Assembly: GCA_031216445.1 (NCBI GenBank)
Contig: CM062218.1
Location: 7,461,001 to 7,525,000 of the forward strand
Direction of reading: 5' to 3'
Origin: Lateolabrax maculatus
Lineage: Eukaryota > Chordata > Actinopteri > Acropomatiformes > Lateolabracidae
DNA: 64,000 nucleotides
Shown one piece after another: positions 29,663 to 40,517 of the stretch; within the stretch, counting starts at the first letter, position 1; every line of letters begins with the position of its first letter. Below the pieces are notes generated by a model. That model did not search any database and was not told the DNA's origin. It saw only the letters and a list, made by a program, of their open reading frames with translations. The translations under genes and the position numbers were made by a program.

Positions 29663-29875
29663 TACTTTATTCATCCCCGAAGGGAAATAGCATAGCTAGC
29701 ATAGTCGTCATAGCAGCCGGTATATTTGAATACAATAAAATACAATACAACCTTTTTTTATTTTATTTTTTATTTTCCATATTTTGTAAATAAATAGATG
29801 CCTAAACAAATTATAAATATTATTATTATTATTTATTATTATTATTATTAATTTTATTATTGTTAATTGGGGGCG
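28773..29875. other. Intergenic region between utp23 and rnf5 (synteny junction)
   Basis: About 1.1 kb between the divergent start regions of utp23 (minus) and rnf5 (plus). The middle is strongly AT-rich (29040-29480 and 29750-29870) and holds a GATA microsatellite joined to a LINE/SINE-like tail. No coding potential is evident. It separates genes that lie on human 8q24 from genes of human MHC class III. Confidence 0.7.
29626..29690 (+). repeat. (GATA)n microsatellite with retroelement-like tail
   Basis: About nine AGAT units (29626-29662) run into TTACTTTATTCATCCCCGAA and GGGAAAT. In fish this junction is common at the 3' end of non-LTR-derived repeats. A weak related fragment (TTTGTTGATCCCAAG) occurs near 60553-60567. 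Confidence 0.6.
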
Positions 29876-30271
29876 GTGCTTATATTCTCCCCGCCCCTCG
29901 GCTCTGGTTTCCCGGAAGCGGAAGTGCAGCCGCAGCCTCGGTCTGGTGACGCTCGTCGTCGCCTCCACGGACTGCAGTTACCGTTGGCTCGGGTCGGGCC
30001 CGCGCGGGTTGGCTTGGCGCGTTACCTTCCTCGCTCGTTGAGTAAACATTATGGCGGCCGCGGATCCCCGGTCCTCGAGTGACGGCGGGCCGGCCAGCAG
30101 GGGAGGATTCCCGGCCGGGGAGAGCGGCAACGACCGCGACGGGCCGGGCGGCGGCGGCGGCAGCGGCGGCGCGGAGGGCGAACGGGAGCGGGACCGGGCC
30201 ACCTTCGAGTGCAACATTTGTTTGGACACTGCCAGGGACGCTGTCATCAGTATGTGCGGCCACTTGTTCTG
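29876..30271 (+). promoter_or_regulatory. CpG-rich rnf5 promoter, 5' UTR and first exon
   Basis: A sharp change from AT-rich to CpG-dense sequence occurs at about 29876. It includes GGGGCGGTGC and CCCCGCCCC GC boxes (29869-29896) and a CCGGAAG ETS-type site (29912-29920). The rnf5 ATG follows at 30051 with an Ala-coding GCGGCCGCG context. The island continues to about 30620 in intron 1. Confidence 0.65.
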
Positions 30272-33200
30272 GTACGAGACGAGGCGGGGTTGGGGGGGAG
30301 ATGGATGGATGGATGGATGGATGGATGGTGTGGGGGGGGGTTTAGATGTGTGGAGGTGGTTGTTTTGGTTACCGTTCAGCTCACCGGACCGGAGCCCGTA
30401 GCTCCGCCGTCTGTGCGGCCTCCTTTTACCGGCGGAATCACGCCCATCGCGGTCGGTCGTCCTCTGAGAACAAGATGGCTGTATCGTGTGTTGTGTTTAC
30501 TGTCAGGGGCTGTGGATCTAAACGGGACGCACGTTGCGGTCTCGTGAGGAAGATATGATCGTATCTTATGGTTTCCAAGTAGGTCAGAGGTCACCGCCGC
30601 GGCCCTGTGGGTCTCACACCCTCTGCGACACATTGACTCGCTGTTAAACCTGTGTCTGGTGATCATTTGCAGCTTTTTTTTTTTTTGCAACATCAGGTCC
30701 AGGCTCGGTCCTTCCCCTCCTCTGGCAGGTCTGCAGCAGAAGTCAAACTATTAGATGAGCTGATTTCACATGTTTTTTTTTTTTTTTTTACCAAATATCC
30801 TGTTGTTCAAGCTTCTCAAATATGAGGATTTGTTGTTTTTCTCTGTTACAACTCATGTCAGATTAAAATGTATTTTTTTTGTTGTCATTTCTGACATTGT
30901 ACTCACTAAACTATTGAGAAAATAACAATCGGATTAATCAATAATGAAAGAAACTGTTCGTTGTGACCCCAGGTTGCACTTCAGCCGTGACTCCTGGCCC
31001 CTTCTCCCATCTGGGTTTTGATCAGGACTTGCGCAAGGCTCAACCTTCAAACCTCTCCGCGTTGGAAAACCTGCACACAGTGACGTGCGAGGCTCATTCA
31101 CGAGTCGTGAGTCGACCGTGCTCGCTCGCAGGTCGAGGCTAATGTGAGATTAGAGGCAAGAGTGTGGGATTGGGGTCAAACCTAAAGGGCATTAGAATCA
31201 GCGGCGAACCAACTACCCTCTACCTGTTGTTGACGTGTGCTTTTAAATGATAGTGATCTGCATGGGTGTGCACATGTGTTTACGGAAACGACAGGTGGAG
31301 TTTAAGGAAGTCAGGGCTGCTTCTGCTGCCTGGAAGCAAGCACACCACTAAGTCCGTGTTAAAGCATAACAAGTTGGCATTTTATTTTTCCATTATTTTG
31401 TTGCCAAGTTGCTGTGACGACTCTCTGTCTCATCTACGAGGATAAAAGTTGCCACATTTCTTTACTGAACGTGCAGAGCAGGATGCCAGGCATGAGGGAA
31501 AAGAAGCGTTGCTCAGCTTTGAAGTGTGTGTTGTTTGAATTCAGTGTGAAAGTGTCCTTTTCTGTTGACGTTCACCTCACAGCTGCCACACAAACATGCG
31601 TCGACGCTCCTGTGTTACGGGCTGATGTAACTTAGCTGCTATGTTACCTGTGTCCCCCCTCCTCTCTTTCATCCTCCGAGTAGCAGTGATGAAACTGTCG
31701 GCAAGGATGAAAGGTGTTGACGTCAGATCACCTCCTGCAAATTCAGATCCAAACTGCAACTTAAATGCATATAAATAGTCTTATTTCTATTAGAAACGTT
31801 TAACTGTCACACAGTTTTATTGTTTTGAAAATACTTATCGGGCATTTTTTCATCAGTTCAGCTGCAGGAAAACAACTGCATTTGCTGCCAAAATGTGTCG
31901 ATTGTGTTGAAATGTGACGGAGAAACTTAAAAAAAAAAAAAAATTCCTGACTGGCCAACACTGTCTCAGACTTCAGGCACAAAACGTAAATCAAAAAAGG
32001 AGCCCCACTAGAATACTGTGCAGAGTTTAGAGGGATGATTATGAGAAACGTTAATGTCACTTAAATACTTTGGGGTTAATGAGCGTGTGACATCTGTACC
32101 GTCCCCGAGGGGGGAGAGTCCACTTGTGCAGGTTTGTCGTCACTCCAAGACCGAATGAGAGCTCATCATGTTAGAACAGCTCGTTTCCCCCCGACCGACA
32201 CTTTAAACACCTTGAATTATTCCGTTCACTGTCACAGAAGACAAAAGAAAAGCAGCAAATCCTGTTAGATGTGCCCGAAAGCTCCGGCTGTAGCACGTCT
32301 GGGATATATTTGAACGTGCTCCTGCTGACGAGCTGTGTAGCAGTTTTGCAGCAGATAACGGGAGCTTGACCTGAATGTGTTTTGCGAGGAATAAGCTTCC
32401 GTGTTGTAAATCAGTGGCTCCCAACCTTTTATGGTCTTTACGTTTCTTCCCAGCCACGTCAGGAGAGCTCGAGTACCCCTTCAGCCACAAATGTCTTCTT
32501 TTGATTGGACTTTAACAGATATATAAAAGTGGATATAGTTACAGTATTTCCTTCTTTAAAGACATAGTGATCCTGGGAGTGTTTCTCAGGGCTTTTCTTT
32601 GTAATACATGACAGTTGATGAATGATAATGGATATATTTGAGGTTTGGACCTTGGTTGGATAAAAAAAGCCATTTGGATTTGCCACCCTGGGCTTCAGGA
32701 TATTATAAAAGGCAACTTTCACAATGTTGTGATATTTAATTTTCCACTTGGAGTGGCAGAAGCTGGATGTTTCAACTTGTTCACCAGTTTCCATGTACTC
32801 TCAATCACAGCTGGTGGAGTTCAGGTGTTAAAGCAGACATTTCTCATTATATTCTGATGAATGAAAATAATTGGTAGCCCCATTGCGTTTGCTGAAACAT
32901 TACTGTTTCAGATCAGGAGGGAGTAACTACACAATAATCCAGTCTAGGCTTATGTTCTTATTCTAATGTAATGTTATGAAAATGAGACTCGGCATCCATT
33001 TAACGGCTCTAGTGGGCTCACATAATGGAGTCTGTGCATACACTCTGCAGTCGGGCTTCACTGGATGGTTGTTGAGCCTCTTATTGGAAATTAAGCAGTT
33101 ACTTTCAGGTCACAAGGGCTCGGCTATACGTGTGGGCCCACGGTAAATCAGAGTTGAATGGGTTGTTATGTTAACTTAGGCCTTTCGCTTTGTTCGGCTG

Positions 33201-33290
33201 TTTGCATCCACAGGAATGCCATTCTCAGCAGCAATCTGATAGCTGGTATTACACTAATATTGTACACACTGAGCCGCGCCGCGAACCCTT

Positions 33291-33346
<56 letters not shown>

Positions 33347-36300
33347 AAAACCCAGCAGAATCAACATGAGGTCATGTTTTGGTTTTTGTTTGGCCTCAGC
33401 TGGTTATTTTGTTCATGTTACCGTTTGGTTCGACCCACCCGAGGCGACGAGGGTTTGAATGTTTTGTGGTTATGAAGTGTCGAAAACAAGTCCTGCCTGT
33501 TCGCCTGCACGATCTGACAGAAGTATACATCTGAACAGAAGACACACTTAAAAGAGACATCCAGCCTTAGCAATAATAGTTTTCAGCTGCATGCTGTACT
33601 GCGACTACTGTATCCACGTATCTTCTCAGTCAAAACACACTTTCATGACAGGAATGTGTTATCTTTATCTTATGAAAAGAGCTCTGCTTACCTCAGAGAA
33701 ACTCTAAACTAAGACATTTTCATTTTCCATAGTGGCTTAACTGTTATTATCTGCAGTGTGCTCTAATTAACGGAGGTCTTAGGCCAAGACTAAGCTCAGA
33801 ATAACATTTTACATTTAATTTATAAATGCACTATAGACTATGGTGCAGAAGTTACAGAGAGCCTTCATACTTCTGACGTATTAAAGACCAAGCGATTCAT
33901 AGAGAAAAGAATCGGTCAGATGAAACGATGGTGAAATAACCGTTAGTTGCATCCTTAGTCTAACACTAGCATTAGTGAATTAAGCTGTGCTCGTATCAGG
34001 GTTGAAAGGGGCTCGTAAAAGGCTCGGTCGTCCTCGGAAAAGCCTCGTGTCATTGACACAAGTGGAAACATTTCTCTGCACAGTTTTATTTTGGAGGGCA
34101 GTACAGAGCTCTAGTGTAAGAGGCAGAAACATTCTCCACTGTGTCATCGTCCGTCTCATCTTCCGCGTTTGGCACCGACTGATGTGGCGTTTTTCCCCCA
34201 AGCCTGCATCCTGAACTCCCACAATGCAAAGCAGCCACGCAGGCAAGACTCTGCTGACGACAGATGGAGCTAATTAAGACTAACAATGGGGAGCGGGGAT
34301 GAGTTTAATGAGCTTCCCTGTTAGGAGCAGGTTGTTCTAGCCAGGTGGGCTTCCATAGGTGGGGGCTTCACAGGTAACAAAGAGAAATCAGATCCAGAGT
34401 CACCAAAAAACAGCCAGGCGTTACATTTATATCATAAATATACATTCAAATTACAAATTGGCTCGAGGAATGTGCTGTGACTGAAGCAAGCAGCTGACAT
34501 TTTAAGAGAAAGGAGCTATTGTGAGAATGCAAATTAATGTATTTGTTTCTCTCTGTCTCCACAGCTGGCCCTGTCTCCACCAAGTGAGTTTTTCCTCCTT
34601 TTTCCTACTTTTTGTCGTGCCGTCCTTTGCTTTGAAATGCTCATTAAAGGCCCTGCACCGCCACACAGGCGTTTTTTTAATATTCTGACTGATTAGACCA
34701 AACTCTTACGTAGAAATAATTGGTTGGTCCGGTGGAATGATTAGTTGACAGAACAAATAACAGCAATAATTGTAATAACTGATTTATTGTTTACTGTCCT
34801 TTAGTTTGAAAAAAAGGTGGAACATTTACGGGTACCTTGTTTTCATTTGTGAGCATTTGCTGTTTTTGTCTGTTCTACTTCTCGTGCAGTTTAAATATCT
34901 TTGGACAGTCGATTGACAGGAAATCAGTGAACTGACTAAAAGTCTGCAAAATAATTGATGACAATAAAAATAACCTATTTGAAGACGTCAACTTTTTCTT
35001 CTGGGGAACTGACGGGCATTTGACCGTTTTCTGACTTTTAACAGATTACATGATTCATTTAAAAAATGATTGCTGGATTAACCAGTAACGAAAACAATTG
35101 TCAGTTGCACCAGTTTCATATGTCAAAACTTACATGAGTCACTAAAAAGACATTGTCCCATCCACCTGTTTTATACAAAAACACCACTACCAAACCTCTG
35201 TCTGCACACAACATGGTAACAGGACAGTGCGACGGGGTCCGTACACGCCGTCACAGTCTCTGATCAGTCACTGTGTGAGTGGGTGGAGCAGGGTCTTTAA
35301 CAATGCCTCGAGCCCTCGGCAAGTTCACCTAATCAGCATAAGGTTGTGATGTAACAGCAGCGTGGAAACTACGCCTGTCAGTTGATTTAGTGCAGCTTAA
35401 ACATGCTAATGCACTTAATGCCTCTGTTTCCTGCAGCTTTCCCTCTTTAATACATAGAGCTGTACATTGCTGCATAAGCACGACATAGATTCACTTAGGG
35501 ATTAAAGTGTATTGCAACCATTTGCGTAAAATTACTCATTGTGTAACTCAAACTTTTTGTTGTGACTGCGCTGCTGGGAGATCTTTGATGTGCTTCAGGT
35601 AACATTCACAAGGTGAAATCTTCAGTTTTAGACCACTGCAGCACATCCCTCTCTTAGTTATTCGGCTTTGATCCCAGCATTCAGACAGTACGGCTCGGTT
35701 TGCTTTAGGACCACAGCAGAAAGGGCTTTGTCTGATCTGCATTATAACGGTTTTCTTCCTCTCTCAGTGGTTGGAGACGCGGCCCAGCAGGCAGCAGTGT
35801 CCCGTCTGCAAAGCGGGCATCAGCAGAGAGAAAGTCATCCCGCTGTACGGCAGAGGGAACTCCAGCCAAGAGGACCCCAGGTACCCCGGGCGTTTGCATG
35901 TGTGTGTGAATTTTGCGTGATAGCCCCGTGGTTTGACTGACTGTTTCTGTTGTCGCTCAGGTTGAAAACTCCACCTCGGCCTCAGGGACAGAGAACAGAG
36001 CCGGAGAGTAGAGCCGGGGTGAGTGAATCGGCGCGTTTGTCATTGCCGAGGATTACAGTATTCTCTTTTTCTCATGTTCCACATGTATCTTATCCTTAAA
36101 CTTTCTCTGTTTTCCTTTCTGTGCGCAGATGTTCCAGGGTTTTGGGGACACGGGCTTTCACATGTCTTTCGGCATCGGTGCGTTCCCGTTTGGCTTCTTC
36201 ACGACAGTCTTCAACGCCAACGACCCCTTTCACAGAGCAGGTAAACACACAAAAGACATTACGACGTCTTAGATCCTCTTTCCACCTCTGAGTTGATTTG

Positions 36301-36900
36301 GACGTGCAGATTCACAAGTATTAAACCCATTTCTAACCCAGTTTTCATGATTCTACTGAGAAGCTATTTATCCTATTTTCCAGATTGTTGTTGTTGTTGG
36401 TTTTTTGCACAAATAACACTAGCTCCAAGCTCTGTTGTTGAGCCTCACTGTTCCTGTCTTTACCTACAGTTTAATACTGGCGCATTCATTTAGAACTGCA
36501 AAAAAAACACTATCATAGCTCCGGTTAAACTGTTTCAACTGTTGCTGAAAGTTAATCCGCACCAGTGAAAAAATTAAAAATGCGTTCTTTGTGGTATTAA
36601 TGCAGAAACCCTGTGATGGGATTGTTCAGATCATTAGAGGGTAAAAAACTCCATTTGGAAACAGCTGCTGCCTTCAGGCAACATCATTAGTGTACAGATG
36701 CAAACACACTATCCCCTGAGACGCTGGTGTAACAAACGTTCCCATCCATCCCCCCACCCCCCCCACCCACCCCCCTGTCAGACCAGTATGCAGGTGATCA
36801 CCAGGGCACCGGTAACCTCAACAACGGCAATAACAACTGGCAAGACTCCCTCTTCCTGTTTGTGGCCATCTTCTTCTTCTTCTGGCTGCTGAGCGTGTGA
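30051..36900 (+). CDS. rnf5: E3 ubiquitin ligase RNF5 (RING, C-terminal membrane anchor)
   Basis: ER/mitochondria-anchored RING ligase acting in ER-associated degradation. Coding exons: 30051-30271, 34565-34583 (19 nt), 35768-35880, 35961-36018, 36129-36240, 36782-36900. All are in phase, 213 aa. The N-terminus is Gly/Ser-rich and longer than in human RNF5 (180 aa). The C3HC4 RING has C54, C57, C69, H71, C74, C77, C91 and C94. Family block LYGRGNSSQEDPRLKTPPRP follows, then GFHMSFGIGAFPFGFFTT and a C-terminal membrane segment SLFLFVAIFFFFWLLSV. RNF185 is the paralogue, but the tail and FFTTVFNAN fit RNF5 better. Human RNF5 is in MHC class III, as are the next two genes. Confidence 0.96.
30300..30330. 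repeat. (GGAT)n short tandem repeat
   Basis: About seven GGAT units just after the rnf5 exon 1 donor (30272). A second GGAT/GGAC run occurs in the 3' UTR at about 36930-36955. Confidence 0.9.
33294..33345. repeat. (GT)26 microsatellite
   Basis: Uninterrupted dinucleotide run of about 52 bp in rnf5 intron 1. Confidence 0.97.
34710..35115. repeat. GATTAATC-type teleost repeat copy
   Basis: In rnf5 intron 2. Ends resemble AATGATTAGTTGACAGA and TGGATTAACCAGTAACG / AACAATTGTCAGTTGCAC. The internal AATATCTTTGGACAG block is shared with the copies at 39165-39490 and 55185-55534 (ATCTTTGGGTTTTGGACTG). Confidence 0.5.
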
Positions 36901-38455
36901 TGGAGACTGGACTGGACGGGACGGTACGGGCGGATGGATGGATGGACGGACGAGTGGATCGATGACCGGGAGGGAGGAGCGCAGAAAAGAAACAAAACTC
37001 TCACACACTTTACTTGAGCCACAGACACACACTCATTTTGCATTTCCTAGCAGGTACTAACTTGGGAGAGAAATCAGAGCACTGTGTCCGAAAACAAGAA
37101 ATACAGGAATTTGGTTCTCTCTTCCTGGCAAAGGCAGATTCACTGTAGGATACTCAGCCCCACCCACCTGCTTCTTTGATTTTGTTTATGCAAGAAACAC
37201 TGAAAAGTAGTGTTGCGTGAATCCCAAAATAAGTCACGTTAGCCCTCCCCCCTCTACATGCACCTGTAGATATACACACACAGAGAAAAATAAAGGACAA
37301 TTGAAGTTGAAGGGGCTCTGCTGGGGTTCAGAGACAGTATTAAGTGATCAGGGTGATCTTTATAAGGGATCTTTATTTTATTTTTTGGGTGACAAGCTGT
37401 AGAAAAAGAGGTGGGTGGAGGATAATTTGGGGCAGCGACTATTTCCATTTTGGTTTTTCACATTCCCTTTGAAGGAGCCACTGGTTTACTCTAAATAGAG
37501 AGAGGGAGCGGTATGAGATAACGTAGGGGTTGCTATAGCTACTTTTTCTTACTCTAAAAAGGCCAAAGAGTAGCGGATCAGTCATGTAAGATGTCCGGAG
37601 GGGATGTAATTGAATTATGTTCCTGTTTACAGTTTCATCGTGAAATGAACTCCTAGAATTTGCGACTTACACTCGAAAACAGATGGACATATAGAAATAG
37701 CACAGATTGATGCATTTTTTATATACATTTGTCTTAACAAAAAAAAAAAAAACTGCCATTGCACTGTGAAGTCATTTGTAGACAGAGCTGTCCTAAAGAT
37801 TGGAGTGTGTGCTGGTGTTGAACCACCTGCAGGTCTTTCCCCCAAAAAGCTGTACAAACAAGGATGGGTGTACTGTTTAAAGGGCCAGTTTGTGAGATTT
37901 TCGCATCAACATGAGCACTTGAGGGTAAAAAAAACAAAAAAAAAACAATCTGACACACAGTTTGTTAATTACAGAGCAAAATGCCAGAGGAAAGTTCTGG
38001 CTTGTAAAGTAGATCGATCGGATGCTACACAGTGACTCATGACAGCAAGCAGAGTCGACGCAAACGAGGAGAATCCTTTCAATTAGTCGAGGAGGTGAAA
38101 ACACTAAGAATTTACAGGAAAGACAAGCAACAGTTCTGATCTTTGTCACAGTTGATTTGTTTTTTTCCCTACTATGTGTCTGTGTGTCTGAGTGAGTGTG
38201 TATACATTATATATTTGTATATATGAATATTGTAAATGCTGTTTTTACGTGTTTTCTGAGTGGGTGACCAGCCACGGAGAGCGAGAGAGGACGAGATGTG
38301 CGAGTAGGCCTCAGGATGCTTTTGTAAAGCGAGATCTGGTTCCTGGTTTTCATAAATTCCTTCCTTTGACTCAAGAAAATGCTTGCAGCCCAAGTTAATC
38401 TCTTCTGCCAACCTCTCCATTTAAGTTAAATAAATGTTTTGAGTGCAAAAAGGTT
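36901..38455 (+). other. Predicted rnf5 3' UTR
   Basis: About 1.55 kb from the stop to the AATAAA at 38429-38434. It contains GGAT-type repeats near the start, an A-rich run (37740-37752) and AT-rich DNA. The reading frames are shadows and none is supported. Confidence 0.6.
38429..38434 (+). terminator. Poly(A) signal AATAAA of rnf5
   Basis: Canonical hexamer in TTAAATAAATG. A further ATTAAA lies about 35 bp downstream. No plausible earlier strong site was preferred. Confidence 0.55.
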
Positions 38456-39915
38456 TGTCCTTCCCTGATTAAAGATCTCTCTTTTACTGTACAAACTGTA
38501 TGAAGAAGTTGAGCAATGTCAAATTAAAGTAACATGCAATCATCTAAATGTGTGACAAATGGGAAGCAAAATGTACTAAATAGACCAAGATTTGGCCTCT
38601 TCGTTGGCTTTAAATTGGAGATTCTCAATTGGAAAATGCTCTAGTCTAGGCTTTTAAGAGTACTTCGCCAATTTAGCACTCATATAACAATTTAAAAGTA
38701 TCCAAATCGATGCAGCAGAACTACTCATTCTTCTTCCTGGTCAAACATCTGGTGCTTACATTACCCACATTTCACATGTAAAGTAGTACTCCCCAACATC
38801 TGTAAGCACACTTTGATGTGTAAAATTGCTGGATTCCCCTTAAACCAGCTGAACGAGAGCTAACGAATCTGGTGTTTGGCACTTTAGCGTTGACAGCAGG
38901 GTCAGAGATGAAACTCGAGGTCCTCTGGTGGGTGGACAACGTGGCTGCTGGGGTTCGTTATTTCTTGCATACTTGTCTGTTCAAGCTACACTTTGTATTA
39001 TTGAGGCTTATGTGACACTAAAACAAGTGATGGAAGTCACGATTTGCTTTTGACAGACTAAACCTGGAAGCATTGTGCAGAACCAAATGATCTGGGAGAT
39101 TAAAACTTGATTGAAACACGACTTTTTTTTTTCTGTCGTCATTAAATACATTTTGATATTATCAAAGGACTTGATTAGTCAATGTCAATTAGTCGATCAA
39201 CAAAAAGTCAATTAGCTTTGTTAGTTAGGGTAATCTATTAATCATTTTGCAAAACTGATTAAGATTCCCTGCTATCAGCTTCTCAGATGTGACAATGTTC
39301 TGTTTTTCTTTGTTTAATGTTCAAGTAAATTGAGTATCTTTGGGTTTTGGACTGCAGGTCAGACAAGACAAGATATTTAAAGATGTTGCTCTTATAACTT
39401 GAGTTGGACATTTTTCACTAGTTTCTGATATTTCAATGACCAAAATAAGAATCTATTAATTGAGAAAATAGTAAAAATAATAGTTGCTCTTGTTGGTATA
39501 GCACACAGATATCCATGTTGATAAAAAAAAAAAAGTAACAGAGCGTTCGTCATTTCCCAAATTACTTAATTGCTGAAAATAACTTTTAATCAAACGTTCA
39601 TGCCCTCAAGTGGCTCCACAAGTTAACATGTCCAATCATGAACAGCCGCAATTTGCTTTGTAACTCTGAGTGATTTGTGCACAATAAGTTCACAGGATGT
39701 GACATCTGACTGTGGAATCCTAGAAGACAAAATACTTACTTAGGCTTTTCAACCATCTGTGCAGTATTGAAAATGTTTTTTTGTTTTTTATTTTTGCAGA
39801 GTACCAAAATTTACTGGAGACTGTATGAGAAACAGTGAAAACGGTGAAAGGGTTCATCAAGATCAAATGTAATGCGATGGCATCCAAACACAGGAGTTGA
39901 CACACGCTTGGTCCT
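38456..39915. other. Intergenic region between convergent rnf5 and slc44a4
   Basis: About 1.46 kb with no gene recognised. It contains one copy of the GATTAATC-type repeat (39165-39490) and short A/T homopolymers. Confidence 0.6.
39165..39490. repeat. GATTAATC-type teleost repeat copy
   Basis: Includes GATTAGTCAATGTCAATTAG, ATCAGCTTCTCAGATGTGA and the block ATCTTTGGGTTTTGGACTG with GTCAGACAAGACAAGA. That block is nearly identical to one in the copy at 55185-55534. Confidence 0.6.
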
Positions 39916-39934
39916 GTACAGTCATATTTACAAC

Positions 39935-39940
39935 TTTATT
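39935..39940 (-). terminator. Poly(A) signal of slc44a4 (minus strand)
   Basis: Plus-strand TTTATT reads AATAAA on the minus strand, about 580 bp after the slc44a4 stop. The interval 39941-40517 is therefore the likely 3' UTR. Confidence 0.55.
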
Positions 39941-40517
39941 AAATTATTTAATATAATCAATAACATTCTCTTCATAAAAATTCCTGTATTTATAAAACAA
40001 CCCTTTTTACAAAAGATATCTAAAAATATAAGATGTGCGTAAACATTTTCTTGCAAATGTTTCATTTAGAAAAAAACAAAATCTTACTTTTGCATTAAAA
40101 GCTATTTACTGGATTAACTAACGCAGGATAAATAAGTCTAAAATGTCCAGAGCCGAAATGTCAATGTGCAGCTTTAATGTTGAGCCGTGTGAGCAAAAAC
40201 AAATGTTTAAAATAATAGAATATATTGGGACTTTCAGTCATTATGAGCTAAATCAAATGTCATGTATGATACTGCAACTTAATATTTCACATTACCTGCT
40301 TTCACATGCATGTACAGTCAATACTACTATGCACTATGCACTTACACTATTATCATAAAAAATCATTAAAAAGTGCAAAATCAGCAAAATGGTTTTGGTA
40401 AACTTATTTGTGAAAATGAGGGCGTTTTAGTAAGGTTAAAATGATGCATATAAAGATATCCTTAAAATCTGTGACGCAGTTTTTGTGGTTTCATGAACTC
40501 AGTACATAAAATGATCT

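Larger units (their letters stand above)
30272..34564 (+). other. rnf5 intron 1
   Basis: A 4.3-kb intron. It holds the rest of the CpG island (to about 30620), a homopolymer T run (30772-30790), a full TGACGTCA at 31718-31725 and a long GT microsatellite (33294-33345). Two partial GATTAATC-type repeat fragments lie at about 30900-30965 and 33890-33955. No nested gene is recognised on either strand. Confidence 0.6.
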
